Shown here piece by piece: positions 18,286 through 25,530 of a stretch of 64,000 nucleotides of DNA. This stretch comes from Irineochytrium annulatum (lineage: Eukaryota > Chytridiomycota > Chytridiomycetes > Chytridiales > Chytridiaceae). The position numbers and the translations under genes are program-made. Each line of letters opens with the position of its first letter. The stretch's first letter is position 1. The notes under the pieces are model-generated. The model searched no databases, had not been told where the DNA came from, and worked only from the letters and a program-made list of their open reading frames with translations. Location: contig JADGJL010000011.1 of assembly GCA_027600665.1 (NCBI GenBank), forward strand, positions 62,001-126,000. The letters are read 5' to 3'.

Positions 18286-18510
18286 AATTTTCCTGCCTTT
18301 ATCGAAAACTTTGATCCCCCTATTATAGCCAACTTGCGAAGGAATGGCACCTATGGGGGGGAATCAACACGGCTACATCCGAAAAATGGATATGGATATG
18401 GCTTAACTCACCAAGTGAAATGTGATGAAGTGCACTGAATCGAATCCTTAACTATTTCAAAATTAATGGATCATTGCACACGCTAAGTATAGAGAAATGA
18501 GGAGTTTTAT

Positions 18511-18729
18511 ATGGGAGACATTCATAAAGTAGCTGAGCCAGATCACATCATTAAGGATGTTGTCGCAAAGTTCCCGTGCAGAGTCCTGTGGAGTGAAGGC
18601 CGTCCATGTCTGGAGTATCAGCGGGAAGAAGAGTTAGCCCAGATCGAAGAATACATTCGTACAGTGTACAATGTTGAGCTGTTGGATGTGTTTTTCACCG
18701 CGGTGGAGAGCCTTCCGGTTGAGCTATAG
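18511..18729 (+). CDS. Small hypothetical protein
   Basis: A 72-residue acidic soluble protein that I do not recognise. It has a clear AGGAG about 8 nt before the ATG and a hairpin after it. The sequence reads as a small alpha/beta fold with two Cys/Trp-containing strands (PCRVLWSEGRPCLEY) and a helix (EEELAQIEEYIRTVY). No membrane segment or signal peptide. It stands alone between the PrpR-N regulator and the PspA operon. Confidence 0.6.
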   Translation: MGDIHKVAEPDHIIKDVVAKFPCRVLWSEGRPCLEYQREEELAQIEEYIRTVYNVELLDVFFTAVESLPVEL

Positions 18730-18752
18730 GCTAGTTCTGAAGTTAGGGCGTG

Positions 18753-18780
18753 AGACGACACTATAGGTGCTCGTCTTTTC
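18753..18780 (+). terminator. Short hairpin terminator
   Basis: AGACGA and TCGTCT pair around a 12-nt loop and are followed by TTTTC. Confidence 0.5.
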
Positions 18781-18835
18781 TTATTTTGCGCTATGATCGT
18801 GTGAATTTGGATCGTATGGACTCCACTTGCCATCG

Positions 18836-18863
18836 TGAAATATGAAACGTATGTGGGCGTATT
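18836..18863 (+). promoter_or_regulatory. Sigma-W-like promoter of the pspA operon
   Basis: TGAAAT (18836-18841), a 16-bp spacer and CGTATT (18858-18863) match the ECF sigma-W consensus TGAAAC-N16/17-CGTATA at 10 of 12 positions. It lies 47 bp before the pspA start. The B. subtilis pspA-ydjGHI operon is a known sigma-W target. Confidence 0.6.
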
Positions 18864-18909
18864 CATGTATTATAGTATACATATGAACTTTTCGGAGGAG
18901 GAACACGTA

Positions 18910-19614
18910 ATGGGAATCTTATCGAGGTTTAGAGACGTGATGAAAGCGAATGTGAACCACATGCTGTCTCGGGCAGAAGACCCGGAGAAGAGCGTGAATG
19001 AGTATATGCGCAACCTGAGCAGTGATCTGGGGCAGGTGAAGGCCGAGACGACGGCGGTGTTGTCGGATGAGAGCCGGGCGAAGCGAGCACTGGATGAGTG
19101 CAGCGCCGAGGTCAAGAAGTTACAACGGTACGCAGAGAAATCGGCGGAGTCCGGAGACGAAGACAAGGCACGTAATTTTCTGGAGAAGAAAGTGAAGCTG
19201 GCTGACAAATTAAACGAATTACAGGCTGCCTATGAACGTGCTTCCGCCAAAGCCAAGATGATGAAGCATATGAACGATAAGCTGGTTGCCGATCTGGGGC
19301 AACTGGAAGCGCGGCATGCCGAACTGAAAGGACGCATGGCAGATGCGAAGGCGCAGCAACAGACCAATGAACGGAATGCATCTGCGGGCAAGGCTGATGC
19401 CGCATTGAAGGCCATGGAAGACAAGGCCAACCAGGCATTGAACGAAGCAGAAGCGTTGGCAGAACTGCGTGCTGGAGCACAGGAAGATGATCTGGACGAA
19501 TTAATCGCCCAGCTCGAGAGGGACATGAACGCAGATGCGGGTAATAATGAACATGCTTCGCCAAGTGCGGATGAAGAACTCGCAGCGATTCAGGAGAAGC
19601 TGAAGAATAAATAA
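18910..19614 (+). CDS. pspA: PspA/IM30-family membrane stress protein
   Basis: An ESCRT-III-like protein of 234 residues that coats and protects the inner membrane face under envelope stress. It opens with GILSRFRDVMKANVNHMLSR and is almost entirely coiled-coil helix with the usual Ala, Lys and Glu bias. The acidic tail has a Ser/Pro patch. The frame extends upstream to 18835, but GGAGGAGG lies just before ATG 18910 and the upstream codons overlap the sigma-W-like promoter. It is the first gene of a four-gene operon matching B. subtilis pspA(ydjF)-ydjG-ydjH-ydjI. Confidence 0.93.
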   Translation: MGILSRFRDVMKANVNHMLSRAEDPEKSVNEYMRNLSSDLGQVKAETTAVLSDESRAKRALDECSAEVKKLQRYAEKSAESGDEDKARNFLEKKVKLADKLNELQAAYERASAKAKMMKHMNDKLVADLGQLEARHAELKGRMADAKAQQQTNERNASAGKADAALKAMEDKANQALNEAEALAELRAGAQEDDLDELIAQLERDMNADAGNNEHASPSADEELAAIQEKLKNK

Positions 19615-19650
19615 TACGTTACACCATTTCGTTAACATTGAGGTGAGCAG

Positions 19651-20682
19651 ATGCCGGTTATTGAATATAAATGTCCCAACTGCGGCAGTGGTATGATCTT
19701 TGACAGTGTGTCAGGTGCACTATCCTGTCCCAGCTGCGGCCGCCAGGACAACATAGAGCAGATCCCCGATCCATTGAAGAGACAGGTATTCACCGAAGAT
19801 GAGGTCAAGGAATACCACTGTAACAGCTGCGGAGCTGACATTGTGACAGAGCCGGAGACGAGTGCGACGACATGCAGTTTCTGCGGTGCAGCGGTTGTAC
19901 TCAGTGATCGGCTGACGGGCAATCTTGCCCCCGCGATGGTGATTCCCTTTTCGATCAACAAGGATCAAGCCAAACAGGCTTTCAAAAAGTGGTGCAAAAA
20001 CGGCTTGTTAACGCCAACTGGCTTCATGTCCGCCGATCGAATTCAGAGCATTACCGGCATGTACGTACCGTTCTGGTTGTATGAGTTACATAACAAGATC
20101 GAAGTGCATGGCCGTGGCACCAAGGTCAGATCCTACACCCAGGGTGACTACCATTACACGGAAACACAGCATTTCGATATATATCGCAGAATTCGGCTGA
20201 ATTACGTGAATCTGCCCATCGATGCATCGGAGAAAATGAAGGATGAACTGATGGATAAGCTGGAGCCTTTTCCATATAATCAGCTGAAATCGTTCAAGAC
20301 CCCGTATCTGGCGGGGTATATTGCGGAAAAGTATAGCTATACGGACGAGGAACTTTTTCCACGGGCCAAGGATAAGACGAGATCTTACATTGATTCTTAT
20401 ATTGCCTCAACCGTATCTGGTTATAGCAGCGTGAGCTATACAGATAAACAGATTGATACCACGCTCAAACATGCGGACTATGTGCTGCTCCCGGTGTGGA
20501 TGGTCAACTATGACTACAATCGGGCACAGTATACCTTTGCCATGAATGGACAGACAGGTAAAGTGGTCGGTAAACCGCCGATCAGCAAAGCCAAAGTGGC
20601 CGGATGGTTCGCAGGAGTATCTGCCGTCTCGTTGCTGTCACTGAAGCTGGTTTCCTGGATGATGGGAGGTGGATTCTTATGA
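19651..20682 (+). CDS. ydjG: YdjG-like zinc-ribbon membrane-associated protein
   Basis: A 343-residue protein with two N-terminal zinc ribbons: CPNCG...CPSCG at about 8-30 and CNSCG...CSFCG at about 56-78. A beta-rich central domain follows and the protein ends in one transmembrane helix (VAGWFAGVSAVSLLSLKLVSWM). Size and layout match B. subtilis YdjG, which works with YdjH and YdjI in PspA recruitment. Its TGA overlaps the ydjH ATG (ATGA at 20679-20682). Confidence 0.85.
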   Translation: MPVIEYKCPNCGSGMIFDSVSGALSCPSCGRQDNIEQIPDPLKRQVFTEDEVKEYHCNSCGADIVTEPETSATTCSFCGAAVVLSDRLTGNLAPAMVIPFSINKDQAKQAFKKWCKNGLLTPTGFMSADRIQSITGMYVPFWLYELHNKIEVHGRGTKVRSYTQGDYHYTETQHFDIYRRIRLNYVNLPIDASEKMKDELMDKLEPFPYNQLKSFKTPYLAGYIAEKYSYTDEELFPRAKDKTRSYIDSYIASTVSGYSSVSYTDKQIDTTLKHADYVLLPVWMVNYDYNRAQYTFAMNGQTGKVVGKPPISKAKVAGWFAGVSAVSLLSLKLVSWMMGGGFL

Positions 20683-21482
20683 GAAAAAGAACCCCTCTGG
20701 TTGTCGTGATGGCTACACTCATTTTACTAATGGTAACGCTTGTCGCTCCGTTGGTTCCCATGTCATCGGCATCCGCAGCGGAGAGCAAAAATCTCATCTA
20801 CGATGAGGCCAACCTGCTAAGTGAACAGGATAAGGTTGAGCTGAATGCACTTGCGAATCAGTATGGCGCGGAACGGCAGACGGACTTTGTTATATATACC
20901 TCCAATAACGAGGAGCATAAAAGTGAAATACTGCTTACCGAGGATTTTTATGACGATCAAGGATTTGGTTACGATAAAAAGCATGGAAACGCAGTTATTC
21001 TTACAATAGACATGTACAATCGGAAGATGTATCTGGCTGGTTTTTACAAAGGGGAAGAGTATATCGACAATGGTAGAGCCGATAAAATTACGGCCAAAAT
21101 TGCCCCAGATGTATCGGACGGAAATTATAGATTGGCTTTTGAAAAATATTTGGAGCTCTCCTACGAATATATGGATCTTAAACCCGGGGTCAATCCGGAT
21201 AATATCCTCTTCAATACGTGGTTTCAACTTGCTGTATCCGTGGCAATCGGAGGAATTGTAGTTGGTGTAATGACCTATCGTTCTGGTGGGCGGGTCACAG
21301 TCAATCGTGCAACGTATGAGGATTCCAGTAATTCCAGTGTAATTGATCGCCAGGATCGGTACATTCGTACAACAGTCACCAAACGCAAGATTGAGAAAAA
21401 CAATAACAACGGTGGCGGTGGAGGGGGCGGAGGCACAACCCGGGGTGGTCATTCCCATAGCGGTAGCAGCCGATCTTTCTAG
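20679..21482 (+). CDS. ydjH: YdjH-like TPM-domain membrane protein
   Basis: A 267-residue exported membrane protein. It starts with a signal peptide (RKRTPLVVVMATLILLMVTL, cut near SASA). An extracytoplasmic TPM domain begins at NLIYDEANLLSEQDK. One transmembrane helix (WFQLAVSVAIGGIVVGVMTY) follows, and the tail holds a run of glycines and HSHSGSSRSF. That tail pattern is common in TPM proteins. The frame extends 25 codons upstream, but the start overlapping the ydjG stop is preferred because it gives a clean signal peptide and ATGA coupling. Confidence 0.87.
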   Translation: MRKRTPLVVVMATLILLMVTLVAPLVPMSSASAAESKNLIYDEANLLSEQDKVELNALANQYGAERQTDFVIYTSNNEEHKSEILLTEDFYDDQGFGYDKKHGNAVILTIDMYNRKMYLAGFYKGEEYIDNGRADKITAKIAPDVSDGNYRLAFEKYLELSYEYMDLKPGVNPDNILFNTWFQLAVSVAIGGIVVGVMTYRSGGRVTVNRATYEDSSNSSVIDRQDRYIRTTVTKRKIEKNNNNGGGGGGGGTTRGGHSHSGSSRSF

Positions 21483-21560
21483 CATCACGGACATTCGCAA
21501 TAACTTAATGCAGGCATGTTGGGTACACAATGCTTTCTAATAGAAGGGATGGGAACAAGT

Positions 21561-22592
21561 ATGGGATTTTTCAGAAATCAGTTTTCGAATGTGGTGGAAT
21601 GGGAAGAGTTTAGAGATGACATGATATTTTGGAAGTGGAGCAACCGGGAGATCAAGAAGGGGAGTAAACTTATCATCCGTTCTGGTCAGGACGCCATTTT
21701 CCTGAATAACGGTAAAGTGGAAGGGATTTTTGAGGACGAAGGATCATTTAATATCGATTCCGAGATCATTCCGTTTCTTTCTACCTTAAAAGGGTTCAAG
21801 TTCGGATTCAACAGCGGTATGCGGGTGGAGGTATTGTTTGTAAATACCAAAGAGTTTACCGTGCGCTGGGGCACGCAAAGTCCGGTATTAATTCCGACAC
21901 CACAACTCCCGGGTGGAATGCCGATTCGGGCCAATGGTACGTTTAACTTCAAAGTGAGTGACTACGTGACCTTAATTGATAAGATTGCAGGCATCAAGCA
22001 GAGTTATCTGGTGGAGGATGTCAAAATCCGAATCACTTCCGTGCTGGATCAGCTTCTAATGAAGTGGATTAGCCGTGAGGGGAAGGATATGTTCAACCTG
22101 CAGGCCAATGCATCGGATATTGCCAAAGGGATTCAGGAAGATCTGGATATGCAGATGATGGACATCGGCATTGGGATTACCGGTTTCCAGGTAATGAGCT
22201 TCAATTATCCAAAAGAGATTCAGGATATGATTACGAAGACGGCTTCGCATGAGATGATTGGTAATCTGCAAAAGTATCAGCAGGTCAGCATGACAGACGG
22301 TATTTCATCCGGTAAAGTACAGGGCGGCGGCGCGGCCTCCGATATGGCAGGCATGATGATGGGTATGAACATGGCCAATGAAATGATGAAGAACATGAAC
22401 CAAAACCAGAACAACAATGCCAATTCGTCTCAGAATCAGAATGCGGACCAGAAGCCAGCGGGCAATAGCAACGGTGATGCAGGTAACTCTCCATCTACAG
22501 AGGGCAACAAGAAGCCTAACTTCTGTCCGAACTGTGGAGCCAAGAATGAAGGAGCCAATTTCTGTCCAAACTGTGGTCAAAAGCTGGGTTAA
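21561..22592 (+). CDS. ydjI: YdjI-like SPFH-domain protein with C-terminal zinc ribbon
   Basis: A 343-residue protein of the virion-core/SPFH family. The SPFH-like beta and helical part lies at about 1-245. A Met/Asn/Gln-rich linker at about 255-315 is followed by a double-CPNCG zinc ribbon (FCPNCGAKNEGANFCPNCGQK). In B. subtilis the YdjGHI complex helps recruit PspA to membrane lesions. ATG 21561 follows GAAGGGATGGGA, and 15 upstream in-frame codons are discarded. Last gene of the operon, with a long terminator after it. Confidence 0.87.
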   Translation: MGFFRNQFSNVVEWEEFRDDMIFWKWSNREIKKGSKLIIRSGQDAIFLNNGKVEGIFEDEGSFNIDSEIIPFLSTLKGFKFGFNSGMRVEVLFVNTKEFTVRWGTQSPVLIPTPQLPGGMPIRANGTFNFKVSDYVTLIDKIAGIKQSYLVEDVKIRITSVLDQLLMKWISREGKDMFNLQANASDIAKGIQEDLDMQMMDIGIGITGFQVMSFNYPKEIQDMITKTASHEMIGNLQKYQQVSMTDGISSGKVQGGGAASDMAGMMMGMNMANEMMKNMNQNQNNNANSSQNQNADQKPAGNSNGDAGNSPSTEGNKKPNFCPNCGAKNEGANFCPNCGQKLG

Positions 22593-22609
22593 TAAAATAA
22601 ACACAGGTA

Positions 22610-22662
22610 GGGGTTAGGTTCGCAGGAAGTGAAATTACTGCGGAGCTAGCCCTTTTTTTTTT
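22610..22662 (+). terminator. Terminator of the pspA operon
   Basis: GGGGTTAG...CGCAG and CTGCG...CTAGCCC form a two-part stem, followed by ten T. Confidence 0.8.
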
Positions 22663-22732
22663 GGATGCATAGTTATTACAACAGGGTGATGAGCGGCAAG
22701 CCAATTCATTTATTGTAGTTTAGATAAAACAG

Positions 22733-22773
22733 TTGACAACTAATCACAAATCATATATCTTTAAATTAAGATA
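22733..22773 (+). promoter_or_regulatory. Promoter and palindromic operator before the DUF896 gene
   Basis: TTGACA (22733-22738), a 17-bp spacer and TATCTT (22756-22761) form a sigma-A promoter. The -10 is the left arm of TATCTTTAAATTAAGATA (22756-22773). The exact reverse complement of this 18-mer recurs at 23091-23108. Confidence 0.6.
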
Positions 22774-22839
22774 TTTAATTTGAATATAAAACCCAACACA
22801 AACAAATATCTTTAATCCATTACATGAGGAGCGATCAAG

Positions 22840-23070
22840 ATGATGATCCCAACATTGACCAGAATTAATGAACTTGCAAGAAAAGCCAAAGAGGGCGGAT
22901 TGACGGAGATGGAGAAAGAGGAACAGGTTAATCTTCGCCAGGAATATCTGCAAACTTTTCGCGGTTCGGTCAACGACATTCTCTTGAATGCAACCATCTA
23001 TGATCCGAACGGCGATGACGTGACTCCTGATAAATTGAAACAAGAACAGGCCAATCAAAATAACAAATAG
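22840..23070 (+). CDS. DUF896 (UPF0291, YnzC-like) protein
   Basis: A 76-residue cytosolic protein of the DUF896 family. The diagnostic N-terminal helical hairpin LTRINELARKAKEGGLTEME is followed by EEQVNLRQEYLQTFRGSV. The family has a two-helix bundle and no settled biochemical function. GAGGAG stands 8-10 nt before the first of two ATG codons. An unusual feature is that its promoter carries the same palindrome as the MhqO-like gene next to it, so the two are probably controlled by one regulator. Confidence 0.9.
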   Translation: MMIPTLTRINELARKAKEGGLTEMEKEEQVNLRQEYLQTFRGSVNDILLNATIYDPNGDDVTPDKLKQEQANQNNK

Positions 23071-23090
23071 AAATCATTCACCAGACCATA

Positions 23091-23108
23091 TATCTTAATT
23101 TAAAGATA
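23091..23108. promoter_or_regulatory. Palindromic operator before the MhqO-like gene
   Basis: TATCTTAATTTAAAGATA has arms TATCTT/AAGATA and is the exact reverse complement of the element at 22756-22773. The spacing and symmetry resemble MhqR-type (MarR family) operators that control mhqO homologues. The assignment to that regulator is inference. Confidence 0.55.
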
Positions 23109-23218
23109 ATACAAACTTACTATAAATGAATCAACGATCTAAACTATCTCATTTATCAAATGATCTCTAACACCTAGCAGATCCCAAACATGCTTACCAA
23201 ACCAAGGAGGAATTAATC

Positions 23219-24175
23219 ATGACTATTCAAACAGCAGGTATCCACCATATTACAGCTTTCGCAGGAGATCCACAGGCCAACGTTGACTTTTATGCCGGAG
23301 TTCTGGGACTGCGTCTCGTGAAAAAAACAATCAATTTCGATGCACCTGATGTATACCACCTGTATTTTGGAGACGAACATGGAAGCCCAGGTACCATCAT
23401 TACCTTCTTCCCATCCGCTGGATCACCACGGGGCAAAATTGGCGGAGGACAGGTCGGTATCACTTCCTATGTCATTCCTCCTGGGTCGATTGGCTTCTGG
23501 CAGAACCGGCTGGAACAGTATAACATTGAGGTAACTCAGACAACTCGCTTCAATGAAGAGCTGCTTCAATTCGAAGATAGTGAAGGCCTGCGGCTTGAGC
23601 TTGTTGAACGGGAAGAGGGAGCAACCAGCACTTGGGCACACGAAGGAATTCCAACAGATAAAGCCATCAAAGGCTTTGGCGGTGCTGTCCTGTTCAGTGT
23701 AAACCCGCAGAGAACGATGGATGCGCTTGAGAAAATTTTGGGATTTGTCAAAGTGGGTGAAAATGAAGAGTATGCCCGTTTCCGGTCGAGTGGAGACATC
23801 GGTAATGTTGTGGATGTTCCGGTGACCCGTATACCTCTGGGCATGGGTGGAGCTGGAACGGTGCATCATATTGCATGGCGCGCCACTGATGACGTGGAAC
23901 AAGCACAGTGGAGTGAAGCTGTACGTGATTACGGGTATCAACCGACTCCAGTTCGGGATCGTCAGTACTTTAACGCGATCTACTTCAGAGAAGCTGGCGG
24001 TATCCTGTTCGAGATTGCTACCGATCCTCCGGGCTTTGCCAAAGATGAACCTGCGGATTCGCTCGGACAAAAATTGATGCTGCCAGAGTGGTTCGAGAAA
24101 TACCGCGCTCAAATCGAGGACAATCTGCAACCAATCGTGGTAAGAACACTCGAACCTGCTACAACTGCGAAATAA
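23219..24175 (+). CDS. MhqO/MhqE-like ring-cleaving dioxygenase (two VOC domains)
   Basis: A 318-residue extradiol-type dioxygenase implicated in resistance to quinones and other electrophiles. It has two vicinal-oxygen-chelate domains: the first from GIHHITAFAGDP, the second from FGGAVLFSVNP with VHHIAWRATDD and the metal Glu in ILFEIATDPPG. AAGGAGG precedes the ATG. A palindromic operator lies 110 bp upstream. LtrA follows after 40 bp and is probably co-transcribed. Confidence 0.9.
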   Translation: MTIQTAGIHHITAFAGDPQANVDFYAGVLGLRLVKKTINFDAPDVYHLYFGDEHGSPGTIITFFPSAGSPRGKIGGGQVGITSYVIPPGSIGFWQNRLEQYNIEVTQTTRFNEELLQFEDSEGLRLELVEREEGATSTWAHEGIPTDKAIKGFGGAVLFSVNPQRTMDALEKILGFVKVGENEEYARFRSSGDIGNVVDVPVTRIPLGMGGAGTVHHIAWRATDDVEQAQWSEAVRDYGYQPTPVRDRQYFNAIYFREAGGILFEIATDPPGFAKDEPADSLGQKLMLPEWFEKYRAQIEDNLQPIVVRTLEPATTAK

Positions 24176-24215
24176 GAAGAGTTCTATTACTATAAAATCT
24201 AAGGAGCAACGAAGG

Positions 24216-25304
24216 ATGATGGAGAAAAAGGTTACATGGCTGGAGCTGTTTTACGATCTGCTCTTCGTAGCTGCGGTCTCCAAGGCGGGTCATGTCTTGT
24301 TACATGCCGAACACGGAGTAATTACGTTTGAATACTTAATGAAGTTTGTGCTTATTTTCATCCCTGTTTGGTGGGCATGGGTTGGTCAGACCTTGTTTAT
24401 TAACCGCTATGGTCAAGACATCCTGATTCATAGAATATTTCTCATCCTTCAACTCCTGTCCGTGATGGTCATGACGGCGAGCCTGTCTACCCATTTTGAC
24501 CAATACTACCTGTCCTTCTTCGTGGGTTATATCGGTTCACGGGCATTTACGGCCATTCAATATCTGACGGTTCACAAGTCGAAAAGTGAGCATCAACAGC
24601 AAGCGGCTCGTTACTTGGGCACCTGTTTCCTCATTGGTATATTGATCTCATCAGGTTCACTATTCTTCGATTCCTGGCTGCGCTACTTGATTTTGTATGC
24701 AGGAATTGCAGTGGACATCGTGCTTCCGTTGATCGGACGCAAAAATCTGGTGAAAGTACCGGTTCAGACTCATCATTTGTTGGAACGTTTTGCGTTATTT
24801 ACACTCATCCTGCTGGGTGAATCGGTGGTAAGCATTATCGCTGTGCTGCAAGCCGACCATTGGGATATGAAATCCATCCTGTTTGCCGCATTTACGTCCA
24901 TCTTTGTCATTGCGATGTGGTGGCAGTACTTCGACAACGTGGAGAAAAAGGTCAGCAAAGAGATTCAGACTGCCGGTCAAGCGATCATATACGGCCATCT
25001 GTTCATCTACATCTCCATGAGTATGATCGCTGCTTCAATTCAGCTGTTATATCAGAACCAGTTAAACTATGTGTTCATGCTAGGGTTTGTGTTTGGATCG
25101 GCGCTACTGTATTTCTTGTCGACCTCACTTGTGTTCCATCGTTACAGACACGCACATCTGCGACTGGGTCCACGCCATCTGGCGTTCATGGTAGGGTTAC
25201 TGGCGGCATTTGTCCTTGTGGATCTGGTCTACCGGGTTCCGGGTTATGTCATCATGGGCGAAGACATGTTATTCTTCCTGGTGTATGCGAAACTTACGAC
25301 TTGA
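24216..25304 (+). CDS. Low temperature requirement protein A (LtrA) family
   Basis: A 362-residue integral membrane protein of the LtrA family, with about ten predicted helices. The family signature WLELFYDLLFVAAVSKAGH is near the N-terminus and HHLLERFALFTLILLGESVV is in the middle. LtrA was named from a Listeria cold-growth mutant; the biochemical role is unknown. It has AAGGAG before its start, 40 bp after the dioxygenase gene, and a strong terminator after it. Confidence 0.88.
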   Translation: MMEKKVTWLELFYDLLFVAAVSKAGHVLLHAEHGVITFEYLMKFVLIFIPVWWAWVGQTLFINRYGQDILIHRIFLILQLLSVMVMTASLSTHFDQYYLSFFVGYIGSRAFTAIQYLTVHKSKSEHQQQAARYLGTCFLIGILISSGSLFFDSWLRYLILYAGIAVDIVLPLIGRKNLVKVPVQTHHLLERFALFTLILLGESVVSIIAVLQADHWDMKSILFAAFTSIFVIAMWWQYFDNVEKKVSKEIQTAGQAIIYGHLFIYISMSMIAASIQLLYQNQLNYVFMLGFVFGSALLYFLSTSLVFHRYRHAHLRLGPRHLAFMVGLLAAFVLVDLVYRVPGYVIMGEDMLFFLVYAKLTT

Positions 25305-25325
25305 TATAGTGTTCCAAAATGAAGA

Positions 25326-25358
25326 AAAGTCACGGACAGCAGGTGTCCGTGACTTTTT
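25326..25358 (+). terminator. Terminator after ltrA
   Basis: AAAGTCACGGACA and TGTCCGTGACTTTTT form a 12-13-bp stem with a 5-nt loop. Confidence 0.88.
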
Positions 25359-25530
25359 GTTATGCCGTTCATCGTGGGCAAGCCTTAATAATATAAATTA
25401 AGCACAAATCTAGTTTAATTTCTGCGATAGAATCTGTTAATATGAGACTATGTACAAGTGAATCTACCAGATCATATGGAATGGTCTTATTCGTTCGTAG
25501 ATATGGGGATGACAATCAGGAGGGAAATCA

